Assembly (NCBI GenBank): GCA_037074615.1
Contig: CM073558.1
Location: 10,726,001 to 10,790,000, forward strand
Direction of reading: 5' to 3'
Source of the DNA: Leucaena leucocephala
Taxonomy: Eukaryota > Streptophyta > Magnoliopsida > Fabales > Fabaceae
Length of the DNA: 64,000 bases
The notes beneath the pieces were generated by a model, which was not told the origin of the DNA, searched no databases, and saw only the letters and a program-made list of their open reading frames with translations. Both the position numbers and the translations under genes were made by a program. Positions within the stretch are counted from its first letter, which is position 1. Every line of letters begins with the position of its first letter. Shown here one piece after another: positions 11,582 through 23,185 of this stretch.

Positions 11582-14500
11582 TTTTATTATCACATCCTTG
11601 TGGTCCTTTGCCATAGAATTTTCAAACAGTTTGGAGGGCTTTATTGATTTAGTCTTTTTTTTTCTTTTTTTGTTCTCTCTCATTTTGATGTAACGGTAGA
11701 CTTAGAATTCTGGCTATTTTTTCATTGAAAATTTCTACCTTATCTAATTTACTAGCTTGATTCTCACCTTTTATTTTCTCAAAGAAGAAAGAAGATTGGG
11801 GCGCATAGAAAGTTATGCTAAAACAGAAAGAAATGAATGAAGCAATATAAATCTAACGAAGCATAAATTACATGGGAAGGGTAATTACTATTTTCTATGT
11901 GTACATTTAACTGAATGGGTAATAATGAAAAACATTTGGGGCAATGGTGTTAAAGTTGAATTTGTATCAAGAAATGGAGTTGCCCTTTTTGTTTTTCCAC
12001 ATCTTAGCTGCATTTTTATGGAGACCGAGTGCTATAGACAAGTGATCATATATTAGATGTTGAAGGGATAACTTTCATTTTCAAGATGTTCCCTCTCCCC
12101 ATTTTATTTTTGCTTCTTTATTGCTTTGGCTTGTGTGAGTGTGAGTATAACTTTGGATATTATAATCCATTACAACATAATTTACAATTTAGGTTTCTTA
12201 CATTCTTTACTACTTTTCATGATATCGAATCTGTTTGAATTTTGTAGTAACTATCAATTTTTTGCTATTCTTTCTTTACAATGTGTTAGATTAAAGTAGT
12301 TGCGCAGACCAAATTATAAGTGCCATTTAAATATTCAATTGCAGGAAAAACTATCTAGAAAATTAGAAGCCATAGGAGCATTTCAAAAGTTGCCAATCGT
12401 GATGCCATCTATTGATATTATTGGTTCAGCTCTAAGAAAGGCAAGAAGGGTTTCTCCAACAAAAGGTTTTTGACTGGAATGATATTCTTTTGTATAATCT
12501 TGGCATGTCTGTCATTCATCATTGAACTTGTCGTTAATATTAATTTTTAGTCTGTTTAAACTCTAGGCATCATCAACCCTGCAAAAAGGGAGAAGAACAA
12601 GGGTGCAAAGCAACTTGATGCATTGATGAAAGTATATTCTTAATTTCCAAATATTTCATGTTATTCTATTGCCTGTTACAACTTCTAAATTCTATTTATA
12701 GAAAAAAAAGTAAAAATTGACATTGAAAGTCTTTTCAGGAACTGGCTGTTCCTTTGAGGACATATGTGGAGAATTTTCCAAAGAAAACATATCTTCACCC
12801 TTATGAAAGGTCTCTTATAGAATTGACTCTTGGAGATGGATATTATGAAACGGTATATAAGGAAAATTGCTCCGCGGCAATTTCTTTTTGGACTTCCATT
12901 GCCATTGTAAATCCTCTAAGTACAAATTTTGTTGGCCATGGATTTTAATCATGTTCTTTAAGACATTTAGATCACATTGTGCAATATGATGGTTCTGTTG
13001 ACTGCGGATATACTATTCAACAGGTCTTGGGAAAGGTAGATGCTTTAAGGAAGAAGTTGGTATCTGTTGGTAAGGAACATGCTTCACTTTGTGCTAAGGT
13101 TTGTCTAGTTATTAACTCACATATCTTGATGATGAAATTAAAGTTTTTTTTTTTTGTGTATTGGATCAAGTTTTTTAGTATATAGATATCAAATAACTTT
13201 AAATTTCCATAGGATCAGACTCTGGATGTTGATTCAAGTTTAACATTCATCTGGGGTTGGTAATATTCAGTAGTTGCCATGCTGTTTAAAAGCTTTATTT
13301 ATATTGATGTATGGTAAGGCTTGTTGCTATTGTTGTATTATAAGATTTAATGTAAGCATTAGTAAAAGTCTTTTATGCTTGGACTAGGTGTTTGTTGTAA
13401 CTTGTTCTTGGCTTGATAGAAGCAAGAAATTTTCTTGTTTATGTTATGGGTGATGTATAAAAACTGATAATTTTTATGGCCTCCTCGTTTCATTCTAAAA
13501 GCTGTAATGATAGCTAAATTTTTGTTTGAGAGGTATAGGCTTTCCACAGTCATCCACTCATGGCATGCTTACCCTCTCTGGACCCCACTGCCCAAAATAT
13601 TTGCACAATTTCTTGCTCCCTTCCTCTCTATCACACCTAATCTTTACAGACCATGAGTTAGTTACACATGCCCTTGACTCAGTATTGAATTCTTTAAGAT
13701 GCAATAGTTTGATATCTCTCTTATATAGACACTTGTTACTTGAGTTCTTTCTCTTGTTGTCCTTTCTTAACATTTTGATATCATGGTTTCATGTAATAGT
13801 CTTCATCAAAGAGAGAAGCTGAGGAGAGACTGAATCAGGTGTCCTTTCTATCTTATTTGGAAAATCTTGTTTCTTACTTTTTTGTGATGATTCTTACGTT
13901 ATATTTATTACAGGGCATTCAAAAAGTTGAATATATTTTTTCCCAAGAAGGGAAAGTTGTTGATGATTTGTTGGGCATTGCCAAGGTATTTGGGAGAACC
14001 CTTGGATTGGGAATTTTTATCTTCAAACAATTGTTTCCTCTACTATATTGTGCATCGACTTTTAAACTTTGCAGACTTTAAGAGCGATGCCTGTAATTAA
14101 CTTGGAAACACCTACACTCTGCCTTGTTGGAGCCCCTAATGTAGGAAAATCTTCTTTGGTCCGTGTACTCTCTACTGGAAAACCTGAGGTGTGCAGCAGA
14201 ATCCTTGACAGTTTTTTTACTTTTTTGGGATAAACTTGACTCTGTTTATTTAGCTTGCTATGTTATGATTCTGCTGAACTATATTCTTTTCTTGTCGTGT
14301 TGCGCGACTGAGCAAGTGGCTGTGCACATATATTATTTCATTTCTGCCTCTATTTTAATTATAATTTAGTCATCATATATTTCTTTTTCATCTCCATTTA
14401 TTTTGTTGATATTATCTTGTATACATAGCAATTTGATTAGCTGATTGTGATTCTATGGGGTCCCATGTCTTACTTCATAGCGTGAATGTATATTTTAGTA

Positions 14501-17500
14501 TTTCAACTCTTAGGGCATGTTTGGTAGTATGGAAGTAGAAGTGGGGAAGTGGAATCAAGCATTTCCCTTGTTTAGTACAATGGAAGCCACTTCCACTTCT
14601 AATATTTTAGGTTATTTCAGTTCTATCAAAAAAGTTGGGAAATGAGATGGGAGAAGTAAAAGTGAAATATTTTAGACTATTTTACCCCCAAGTTATAAAA
14701 AAAATATTTTGGACAATTGTACTCTAAGTTATAAAAAATATATATATCAATTCTATACTCATTTCTAACTTATCAAACAAATTTTTAAAGCCCATTTCTA
14801 GCCTAATTCCATTTTCACTTCCAGTTCTATAAAAAACTCTTTCATCCTACCAAACGTACCGTTATAGAATTTAAACAGAATCAGAGTCATTCCACTCTGA
14901 TTTTTCGCTTCAAAAGAACAATATGGCTAATCATCCCCTCCATCATATTTGGTCATGTCTCTGCCTTGAATACCCAAAAATAGGATGGGAAAAAGTTTGA
15001 GATGGCCCCTTTTGCTCAGGGGAGTGCATAATGCCTCTCCTGCCCTCACACTGAACATTGGCTCCATAGAAGTTATTACCTTCAGTGATCATCCAGTGTT
15101 CTGATGCAAATGGAAAAGGCTAGGTTGACTAGTTGACGGGCATTACGCCTCCTCAAAATGTGAATGACCTGAAATCTAAGATTTGGTATTCTGAAAACAT
15201 GATAATATTGATCAATTCCATAACAACTGATATCAGGTAAAATTTTCTATTGTTAAAGAGCACAGGAAATATGGGAAGCAGCTAGGATGAAGTTCTCTTG
15301 ATAAATAACACCACCTTGCTATACTAAGAGAGATTGAAGGGCTTTTCCAAGAAATCTGGGAAGCAGCTAGGGAGATTGAAGCTATCCATGATTGAAGACA
15401 ATGAGAGATGGGAACCATTCAATACTACAGCGCACTTATGAAATACTAGCAATAAATTGATGTATGTTAGATTCATAAATAGTTTTGTGTAGCTGATGCT
15501 ACCTATTTCCAGCAAGTTAGACAAAAAGGAATTTATAAACTTCTCCTCAGGCTAAATTCAAATTATGAAGAGAGTAGGGGGAGGATTATAGGATCTCACC
15601 CCTTTCCGCATAGAGAAGTTATCAGATATTGTAGTTCAATCTGAAAGGATCCTGGTGGTGTTGGTACTATGAAGTGATTTGATATCTTGATCCTTAGAAG
15701 GTTTTATTGGCTCCTAAGTTGCCTTGTAAATTACCATCTATAGTATAATAGCAGGAATGTTTGGAGTGTGCTTAGTATCTTACTAAAAGTAGTAGTACTA
15801 CGGGGGATGCAATAATCCTTGGTTGTCCTTGATTTTTCGTGTCTTCGTGACATTTTTAGCTGGATCTGGCGTCAGCTCTAATACCATTTGAAAATTTTCA
15901 GAGTATGAAAGACTCTATTCCATTGATTCCATCATGAAAACTAGGGTACAAGGGAGTGGTTGCAACAAATGACCTGCTCCTCCACCCATGAAATGAGGGC
16001 ATTTAAATATTAAAGGAGGATAGTAGATACTATAGTACGAGGGATGACTATATAGTAAGGCATTTTTTGACTAAAAAAACACAATAACTTAAGGAAATAA
16101 AGTTTGATAAACAACAACGATTTTCTAACGCTAGAATATCTCATGATCTCCAACACCATGAAAAATGAGAGCAAACAGAATAATAGGGAGAAATAGAGAC
16201 AGATGGAAACAAGAAGCAGGAGTTACAGAGCTTATCTTCTTATTATTTGATCAATTGTCAAAGTCATATTTATGCAAAAGAATGAAATAATTATGGCAGA
16301 GATGAATGTACAGAATCAAGAGACAGCTGTGATCCTGGGTCAATGTTTTGATTCCTAATCCCCTGGTTTTTTGCAACTTTGTTCCAATATACTTCATTTG
16401 GCTATTTCTGATATGGATCATGGGACTTAAGCAGAAAATGTCATATTTCCACAACAGTGTTGTGCTTATGTGAAAGTATGCTATTCTTTCTTAACTACAG
16501 GTGTTGATTAACTCTCTTCTTATCTTTCATAATATCCTTAAGCAAAAGCTGCAAAACCACATTTGCGCTTAAAATTAAGATTCCACTGGCCCTATAATGT
16601 TTTGTTTAACCTTCATCGTTTGAATTCTCTCTGTCATTTCAGGTTTGCAACTATCCCTTCACAACTAGAGGGATTCTTATAGGTCATATTGTTTTGAACT
16701 ATGAGAAGTTTCAGGTCCAAAATTTTCTATTTCTTGCTTCTTGTTATTATTTTTTTCAATGGTTTTTCTTTCACTATTCATCTTTTAATTATATACCTTA
16801 TTCAACTGTAGGTTACAGATACACCAGGCTTACTGAAGAGACAATATGGTAATGAAACTTTCATTTGTTTTTCTTAAACTGTCATGAACCTTTAGTTTCA
16901 CGGTGGCATGTTTGAATGTATCTATGAAATTTTCTTTCATTACAGATCCTTTATATATTTGTTGGTTTGATGATTAATTTGTCTTAGAGTGGTCTGGTTG
17001 TGATAAACTTTTGGGTGGTTAATTTCTTGTCTTTTCTTAGCTCATATTTGTTATGTATATCTGAGATCTTTCTCTAGTCTTTGATTGGATTTCCCTCTGG
17101 CAAGCTCATAGCTCAATGATTTCTACGAGGTTGGATGGTTGGAACTTGAAAGCGTATCTTTTCTTTAGTTTGTCAAATCTGGAGCAACTCTTATTCAGGC
17201 ATGCCTCCTGTTAATATTTCCATGTAGGGCCGTTGCTTTCATTAATCTGGTGTCTAAAAGGGAGGGAATAGGATGTGATAAGTACAACTAATGTTCCTTG
17301 ATTCTTTGAAAATCCACAAGCAACTTCTCTATTGATGGATTTTACACTCGTGTCCAAAAGATGAATTGGTTGGATGTCAATTATTTACTCAATCAGTTAT
17401 ATTGAATCTAGTACTGTTGATTTTTCCTCTCTCTCTCTCTCTCTCATCATTGTTTCTTCCTGGTTTGCATATTCAGAGGACAGGAACAATTTAGAAAAGT

Positions 17501-20104
17501 TGACACTTGCTGCCCTTTCACATTTACCATCTGCAATTTTATATGTTCATGACCTTTCTGGAGAGTGTGGCACTTCACCTGCTGATCAGGTACAATTGGA
17601 TTTGCTTCTCTAACAACTTGATTTTTAGAATAATTCTTGATTTTTAGAATAATTTGCATTGTGAAATTTATTTCTATCAGTGGCTATATAGAGAATTCCA
17701 AGTAAATAATACATGTCAGTTTATTTTGAATAAGGGGATTATTTAAGGCCTGCTTCATTTTGGGTAATGGTTGGAAAAAGATAATGTGCGTTTTCCTCAC
17801 AATTTACCCATATTCATATCAAACTTCTAAAATAAAATAATGGTGATACTTATTTTGGAGTATCCAGAAGTGCTTGAAGATTGACCGGACAGTGTGGCTT
17901 GAATTTCAGAACACCCAAAACTTCATGGTGATACACTGAAATTGAGAGAATCCAGACCACAACATAAAATATCTAACAAGTATCGGATTGTGAAGAGAAT
18001 GAGATTGACAACTAGATTTTCTAAAAAAAGACGTCCCTCTGCTTATTTGTTAAGGAGGTTGTTAACAACTAAAATGATGACTGACACCCACATGAGAATA
18101 AACAGGATCCAGGTAAAAACTGAATGGACTAAGCTTATGCTACAAAAATCCACAAATTGTGTCTGCCCTTGCGCTTTGTCTGTGTGTATTATATAGTTAG
18201 GTGGATGAAGCATTCTGTGCGATGGACTTGTGACTATGTTGCCTGTACATCTATTTCATTTACATCACAGAATGAATGGAAGAAACGAACGAACTAAAAA
18301 GAGTCCATTCAATTTGCATGTCTTGTGTGCTGTTGTTGTTTTTGTTTTTCTTCCTTCCTTTTTTCTGTTTTTTTCCGTTTTGCCTTCTCTTACTCTCACT
18401 TTTTATTTGGAGAGAGTTGGGAGCGTATAAATGGTATGTTATGATCAGTTTTCAATTGTTTTTCTTTTGGTAAAAGATAAGGCTCTCAGTTTATGATGGT
18501 TGATTATGCAGTTCACCATATACAAAGAAATAAGGGAAAATTTTACCGAACACTTGTGGCTTGATGTTGTGTCCAAATCTGATCTGTTGGGAAAGGCTCC
18601 GGTAATCTATGCTACAGAAGATGCAGATCCTGAACAACTTGAGCTGTTGAAGTACCGGAAATCAGGACCCGATGGAGCTCTTCATGTTTCTGTGAAAACA
18701 GAACAAGGACTTCATGAGGTGAGATTCTGTTCTTAATCAGTTTCCACTTTTCACTACTCCTTTACCTGTAATTCCCCTTATTGAAATATGCTTCCCTACT
18801 CACACATCTTTCTTGAGAGGATAGAAAATTAGGAAAGATTTATTGGATGTTTTAGTAATTTATGTTTACTAGGCTTTCTCAGGTTGTGTTCTATTTTATG
18901 CTTTATTTACTTGGAAGTTTAACTTGGGTTTTCTTTTAGTTTTACTATGAGTCAGGGTTTATTTTTATTTTAGGTTTAAGTTATTACTACCTTCAGTCCT
19001 TAATATAAGAGTTAGATAACTAATTCGGGTAGATTAAAGAGATTAATTATGTTAGTTATTTGTAACAAATATGGTTTGGTTTTTTTAAAATGCTATCTTT
19101 CATCATGACTACTCTTGGATAGAAACCCTTTGATGTGTGCAATCAATGGGGATACTTTGGGAAAAATTATAAATTTGGGGGATAAAGTGGATTTGGGTCT
19201 TATATTTAGGGCCAAATTTAATCCCCCAACTAACTCTTATATTAAGGACCAGAGGGAGTATTATGGTATTTAGGGCTCTATAATTTGTCCTAGAGTTAAA
19301 TGCATGATAGGCTCTTTTATCAGATATTACTGAGATTATTTGCCATTAATTTTCTATCCCTCCTCTCTTTATTTCACCCTGTATTTCTTTACTTCTCTGT
19401 CCTTCTACCTCTCATGCTCCCTTTACAGTCCCTTGTTCTTGCTCTTCCTCTTTCTTCGTCCTCCTTTTTCCCCTTTGTCTACATCAGTGACCATGAAAGT
19501 TGTGTGGAAGTTTTACAAACAGAGAATTGAAGCGAACATAACCACTTTCGTAAATTGTAAATTAATACTTTGTAAGATGTAAGAAATAAATGACCTTTGG
19601 GGGTGGTCTAATAATATTGATCATGTTCATGGTTCTTCATTATTTCAACTTTTTACCTTGGATAAAGCTATTTCTTGAAATGATGCCAGTTTTCTACCCA
19701 CTATATCGTCATGATCAAGGATACTCACTCTACTTCATTGCAAACTTTGAATCATATGCTTTAAATTTTAGCCATCTAGATTTTAAATTTTAGTTTTTCG
19801 GTTGATTCTTTTTTTTTTCTTTGGTTACATAAGAAGCAAGATATAAAAAAAATCTTTTAATTGTAAATTTAAACGAAATAGCTTAATGAATAAAAAAAAT
19901 CTAAATTATCCAAATGAATTGTTAACAATTTAGAAATGGTAATTCAAGTGAAGATCCCCTAACTTGGTATAACTGAGGCATCCACGCCTGTACATTCCTT
20001 AACACAAGTCTGTTTTTCATGTGCAGCTGAAATCCAGAGTGTATGAGCTGCTTAATTTGCAGATGGCTAAGATCAATGATAGAAGCAAGAACCAAGAGAA
20101 GTGA
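10084..20104 (+). CDS. NOG1/Obg-family GTPase, short organelle-type form, 14 exons
   Basis: Exons: 10084-10165, 10614-10735, 12345-12465, 12567-12631, 12739-12852, 13024-13098, 13800-13838, 13914-13985, 14075-14188, 16643-16714, 16812-16848, 17477-17589, 18512-18718 and 20027-20104. All have GT/AG borders and join in frame to give about 436 residues. The N-terminus (MRASSTLFLKGQTPF) is Ser/Thr-rich and lacks acids, like an organelle transit peptide. A NOG1_N-like helical region follows to about residue 230. G1 is GAPNVGKSS (249-257), G2 TTRGI (275-279), G3 DTPG (295-298), G4 SKSD (363-366) instead of NKxD, and G5 probably around SVK (402-404). The segments FTTRGILIGH and ALSHLPSAILYVHDLS match the NOG1 pattern. 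Canonical NOG1 proteins carry a long C-terminal extension that is absent here. A role in organelle ribosome (large-subunit) assembly is inferred from family. No expression evidence was available. Confidence 0.88.
11542..11578. repeat. (AT)n microsatellite in GTPase intron 2
   Basis: An uninterrupted run of about 18 AT dinucleotides lies in the 1.6 kb second intron. No gene fragment is recognised in the rest of that intron. Confidence 0.9.
14513..14861. mobile_element. Tourist-like MITE, family 2, in GTPase intron 9
   Basis: The element is 349 bp and begins GGGCATGTTTGGTAG. It ends CTACCAAACGTACCG, giving imperfect ~15-bp terminal inverted repeats. TTA flanks both ends (14510-14512 and 14862-14864), the target duplication expected for PIF/Harbinger/Tourist elements. 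It has no coding capacity. A diverged relative lies at 8817-9182. Confidence 0.8.
15875..16060 (-). mobile_element. LTR remnant with iMet-type primer-binding site in GTPase intron 9
   Basis: The minus strand reads TGGTATTAGAGC at 15875-15886, one base from the usual copia primer-binding site TGGTATCAGAGC. To its right lies a sequence organised like the LTR of the complete copia element at 58122-63283 (a TTTTCAGAG block near the start, then AAAG and a GGCATTTAAATAT block). No coding part was found. The right end is approximate. Confidence 0.45.
18987..19258. mobile_element. Stowaway-like MITE in GTPase intron 13
   Basis: The 272-bp element starts CTACCTTCAGTCCTTAATA and ends TATTAAGGACCAGAGGGAG, inverted repeats related to the Stowaway consensus CTCCCTCCGTCC. 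TA dinucleotides flank it at 18985-18986 and 19259-19260, as expected for Tc1/mariner-type insertion. Confidence 0.85.
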
Positions 20105-20480
20105 AAGCTTTTGTTTCTGGAGGACACCAAATTCGTGAAGTAACATCACGGTCGAAAAGAGGGAAGTTCCTCGTACGATCCTCAGTACCATGGCAAATTA
20201 AGGTGGCCTTGCTCTCTGGTTGGTGACATGGTTCACAGAGGTTAACAATTAAGCATAAGATGGTAAGTCATGAGATACTACTGCAACATGCATGGTTGTT
20301 TAACGACACTGACTTGAGTTTTGAAGAAATCTTGTGCATCAGAAACCCTTGAAGAAACTAGATAAACTAGATCTTTGACCCTCAAACTTTACAATCCATC
20401 AATGGCATAGCAATTTGTTGATACTTGATGTAACTATGATGTAATTAAATCCATTGTTACAAATAATTTAATTTTTCTTC
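20105..20480 (+). other. Probable 3' UTR of the GTPase gene
   Basis: This stretch follows the stop codon. It has no continuing frame of interest and ends in an AT-rich zone with AATTAAAT-like elements near 20440-20475 that could direct polyadenylation. The end is inferred. Confidence 0.4.
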
Positions 20481-20787
20481 CATGTTTTGCTGATCTTTGC
20501 CTTATAACTCTTCATCTATTATTGTCTATTATCTTTCGAAAGAATTCTTTATATATCCCCCTACATTTTTCAGAATGACACATTTCAAAGGAAAAAACTT
20601 AATTTGGATTTTGGAGTCTGTATAATACATATACTGTGCACAAACATATTAAAAGCGATCAATATTAAAACTATTGCCATGGGGTACCTTTGTTCTTGAA
20701 ATTTGGTTGGCTTCAAGGTAATGGACTAATCTTAGTGTATAGGTGCTTTTATCTGCTACACTAATAAGACCTCATCTCAGTGCATAC

Positions 20788-20948
20788 TCAAATTTTTGCT
20801 CCCATAGTTTGTTGAGGAACCCTGCCTTCTCTGATCCACTTGACACTTGCAATTTCTTTTCCATAGATACGTCCTGCAATTTGTACTTGAAATCCTTTTC
20901 TACTCGCCTGTTCAGTTTATTCAATAGATTTTCTCATTGCTTTTAACT
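20788..20948 (-). pseudogene. rps3: Fragment of plastid ribosomal protein S3 gene in the nucleus
   Basis: On the minus strand the frame reads TEQASRKGFQVQIAGRIYG, then KEIASVKWIREGRVPQQT, then MGAKI and a stop. This closely follows the plastid S3 segment with the conserved QIAGRI, KEIA and WIREGRVP motifs. An in-frame stop also lies just before TEQA, and the homology ends abruptly, so this is not a working gene. The fragment ends about 2 bp before the target duplication of the adjacent gypsy element. A plastid-to-nucleus transfer is the simplest origin. Substitutions across the fragment suggest it is old. Confidence 0.72.
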
Positions 20949-20954
20949 ACAGAG

Positions 20955-21141
20955 TGTTACGTGTAAATTAGTTAGTTAGTAGATGACACGTGGCTTAACC
21001 AAGTTAGATTAACAGGCTAAGTGAAGTGGTAAGAGATGAGATTAAGGGATAAATACCCTTGGCTGTAATAACAGAGAGTTCAGTGAATAATACAATCGTA
21101 CTTCTCTCTCTCTTTTCCTCGCTTTTCTCTCTATCGTACCA
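20955..21141 (+). repeat. 5' LTR of the deleted gypsy element
   Basis: It begins TGTTACGTG and ends ATCGTACCA. It shares with the 3' LTR the blocks GATGACACGTGGCTTAACC (variant in the other), AGTGAAGTGGT, AGAGATGAGATTAA, GGATAAATACCCTT and AACAGAGAGTTCAGTG. The ATAAATACCC block is a probable promoter-like core. Confidence 0.88.
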
Positions 21142-21144
21142 AAT

Positions 21145-21157
21145 TGGTACCAGAGCC
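21145..21157 (+). other. Primer-binding site, iMet type
   Basis: TGGTACCAGAGCC starts three bases after the LTR end. It differs by one base from the usual plant initiator-Met-tRNA primer site TGGTATCAGAGCC. Confidence 0.8.
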
Positions 21158-21205
21158 AATTCTGGCTACAAGGGCGCTGGCGATCGGATCAGTGAAGTAG
21201 AATGC

Positions 21206-21495
21206 CATTTGGACATTCAAGCTACTAGGATGGAGAGCAGTTGGATCCTTCTACAGCAGAATATGGAAAGCTAGTGATGGGTGCTAGCAGATCTTTTCGA
21301 GAAGACCTGTTGACTTTCTTTCATTCTGATGTGTTACGAGGACTTTCGGACATTTGGACATTCAAGCTACTAGGATGGAGAGCAGTTGGATCCTTCTACA
21401 GCAGAATATGGAAAGCTAGTGATGGGTGCTAGCAGATCTTTTCGAGAAGACCTGTTGACTTTCTTTCATTCTGATGTGTTACGAGGACTTTCGGG
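21206..21495 (+). repeat. 145-bp tandem duplication
   Basis: Starting at CATTTGGACATTC, the block at 21206-21350 is repeated immediately from 21351 with no difference that I could see through GAGGACTTTCGG. It duplicates the region before the integrase zinc-binding segment. Identity suggests the duplication is much younger than the element. Confidence 0.9.
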
Positions 21496-21613
21496 GGTGA
21501 CTCCTACATATAAACGTTTAGCTTTAGTGTTCTACTGGAAGGACATGCAACGTGCTGTACGTGAATTTGTTTGGGAATGTACTGTATGGCAGCGTTATAA
21601 ATATGAACATGTT

Positions 21614-21800
21614 ACCAACGGGGGTTGGTCCGAGTGGTAAGCGGCTCGATATCGCTTAAACGAAGTCTCGAATTCGAGCCTTAGCGTATGCAGAAAATTT
21701 CCGTTGGGAGACTCACCCGCCAGGTGCACGACGCGGGTCGGATCCGGATGTAGTCAGGGCAAAGCTCTGGTGAACTGGGTGGACAACCAAAAAAAAAAAA
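21614..21800 (+). mobile_element. tRNA-derived SINE (family A), nested in gypsy integrase
   Basis: The 187-bp insert has a Pol III A-box-like TGGTCCGAGTGGTAAG near its start, a B-box-like GAATTCGAGCC about 35 bp later, a unique body, and a poly(A) tail. AATATGAACATGTT (14 bp) flanks it at 21600-21613 and 21801-21814, a perfect target duplication that interrupts the integrase frame. Two relatives lie at 49756-49946 and 50727-50910. Confidence 0.88.
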
Positions 21801-22785
21801 AATATGAACATGTTGCTTCTCCAGGGTTATTACAACCATTACCGATTCCTGACACCATTTCGTTTGAGCTCTCAATGGACTTTATCGGTGGGTTACCTCC
21901 TTCCTACGCTAAAAACAACTATTTTAGTAGTTGTTGACAGACTCAGTAAAGCCGCCACTTCATGGCTCTTAAACACCCCTTCTCAGCGGTTGATGTGGTT
22001 CGAGTTTTCATGGATAACGTGGTGTAACTCCATGGATTTCCTAAGTCTATAGTTTCAGACCATGACCCGCTTTTTTGTGGGAACTTTTGGCGTGAACTCT
22101 TTCGCTTATGTGGTGTCACATTGAAATATTCCTCTGCATATCCCAGAGTCAGACAGCCAAACGGAGATAATCGCTGTCCTGAAAGTTATTTGAGATGCAT
22201 GACTGGCGATTTTTCCAAGCAATAGGTCAATTGGTTTCCTTTGGCAGAGTTGTGGTATAACACAGCATATCATTCAGCTATTGGAATGACACCTTATGAG
22301 GCAGTTTATGGGATTGCTCCTCCTGTCCATATATGCCTTATCTTCCTGGTGATTCTCCAAACCATATGGTGATAGAATTTGTACTTCAAGGGAATTGGCT
22401 ATTCAGTCCTTGAAAGACCATCTTCTCACATCACAACATCGTATGGTGCAGCAGGCCATAGGCACGGATCCGAGCATGAGTTTGCAGTGGGTGACATGGT
22501 TTTCCTGTAGCTACATCCATTTTGCAGGAATCTGGTCAACAATTCCTCTCTGCACATGCTTGCTGCTCGATACTTTGGGCCCTTTGAAGTTGTTAAGCGC
22601 ATAGGGAAAGTTGCTTATAAGCTCAAGCTTCCTCACAAAACTAAAGTGCATCCGTTCTTCCACGTTTCCTTACTCAAGAAATATGCAGGGCAAGAGGTTC
22701 CATTAACCACTTCTCTTCCAATGACTGATAGGGAAGGGCAATTTCAAGCCGAACCTGCTTCCATTCTTGCCTGTCACTTCTCTTC

Positions 22786-22850
22786 CATTAACTGAGTAGT
22801 GACGGAAGCTTGTTAAACGTGGTCATTTGCCTGTCACTACTCAGTTAATG
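22786..22850. repeat. 18-bp perfect inverted repeat in the gypsy core
   Basis: CATTAACTGAGTAGTGAC (22786-22803) and its exact complement (22833-22850) are separated by 29 bp, and the frame breaks between them. This resembles a strand-switch copying error during reverse transcription. Confidence 0.8.
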
Positions 22851-22997
22851 GTTCAGTGGAAGCATAGCAAACCTGAAGATGCCGCTTGGGAGGATCTCTC
22901 CTTTATCCAGCAGCAATTTCCAGACTTTCCTTCTGCTGCTTCATAGTTTAATACCATCCTTGTGGGCAAGGATGATTTTCTAGGGGGTGGGTGTAAT

Positions 22998-23185
22998 TGT
23001 TACATGTAAACTAGTAAGTGTTAGTAAATGACACGTAGCTTAACCACTTTAGTTAGATTACAGACTAAGTGAAGTGGTTAGAGATGAGATTAAAGGATAA
23101 ATACCCTTATCTGTAATAACAGAGAGTTCAGTGAATAATACGGTAGTACTTCTCTCTCTCTCTCTCTCTTCTCTCTATCGTACCA
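22998..23185 (+). repeat. 3' LTR of the deleted gypsy element
   Basis: It begins TGTTACATG, ends ATCGTACCA and is followed by the CAGAG duplication. It differs from the 5' LTR at scattered positions and in the length of a CT microsatellite near its end, so the insertion is not recent. Confidence 0.88.

Larger units (their letters stand above)
21430..22945 (+). pseudogene. Gypsy integrase and chromodomain-like remnant
   Basis: In changing frames the + strand encodes an integrase zinc-binding region (YKRLALVFYWKDM, then VREFVWECTV), an interruption by a SINE, integrase core motifs (SMDFIGGLP, then VVVDRLSKAA), a later AIQSLKDHLL block, the C-terminal FGPFEVVKRIGKVAYKL and HPFFHVSLLKKY motifs, and finally a chromodomain-like tail (QWKHSKPEDAAWEDL, 22855-22900). 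Frameshifts, stops and a short inversion-type duplication break it. The order and motifs match Ty3/gypsy chromoviruses. Confidence 0.85.
20955..23185 (+). mobile_element. Internally deleted Ty3/gypsy element with intact ends (2.2 kb)
   Basis: Two ~188-bp LTRs (20955-21141 and 22998-23185) flank a core with integrase and chromodomain-like remnants only. CAGAG flanks the element on both sides (20950-20954 and 23186-23190), a perfect 5-bp target duplication. A primer-binding site TGGTACCAGAGCC (21145-21157) and a purine tract TAGGGGGTGGG (22981-22991) are in the right places. Gag, protease and reverse transcriptase are absent, so it is non-autonomous. It contains an internal 145-bp tandem duplication and a nested SINE. 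Confidence 0.9.

Noticed and set aside
20743..20946. 67-codon + frame
   Set aside because: It is the complement of the plastid rps3 fragment, which explains its openness.
21614..21690. tRNA-gene-like A and B boxes
   Set aside because: No cloverleaf can be closed; poly(A) tail and 14-bp target duplication show a tRNA-derived SINE, not a tRNA gene.
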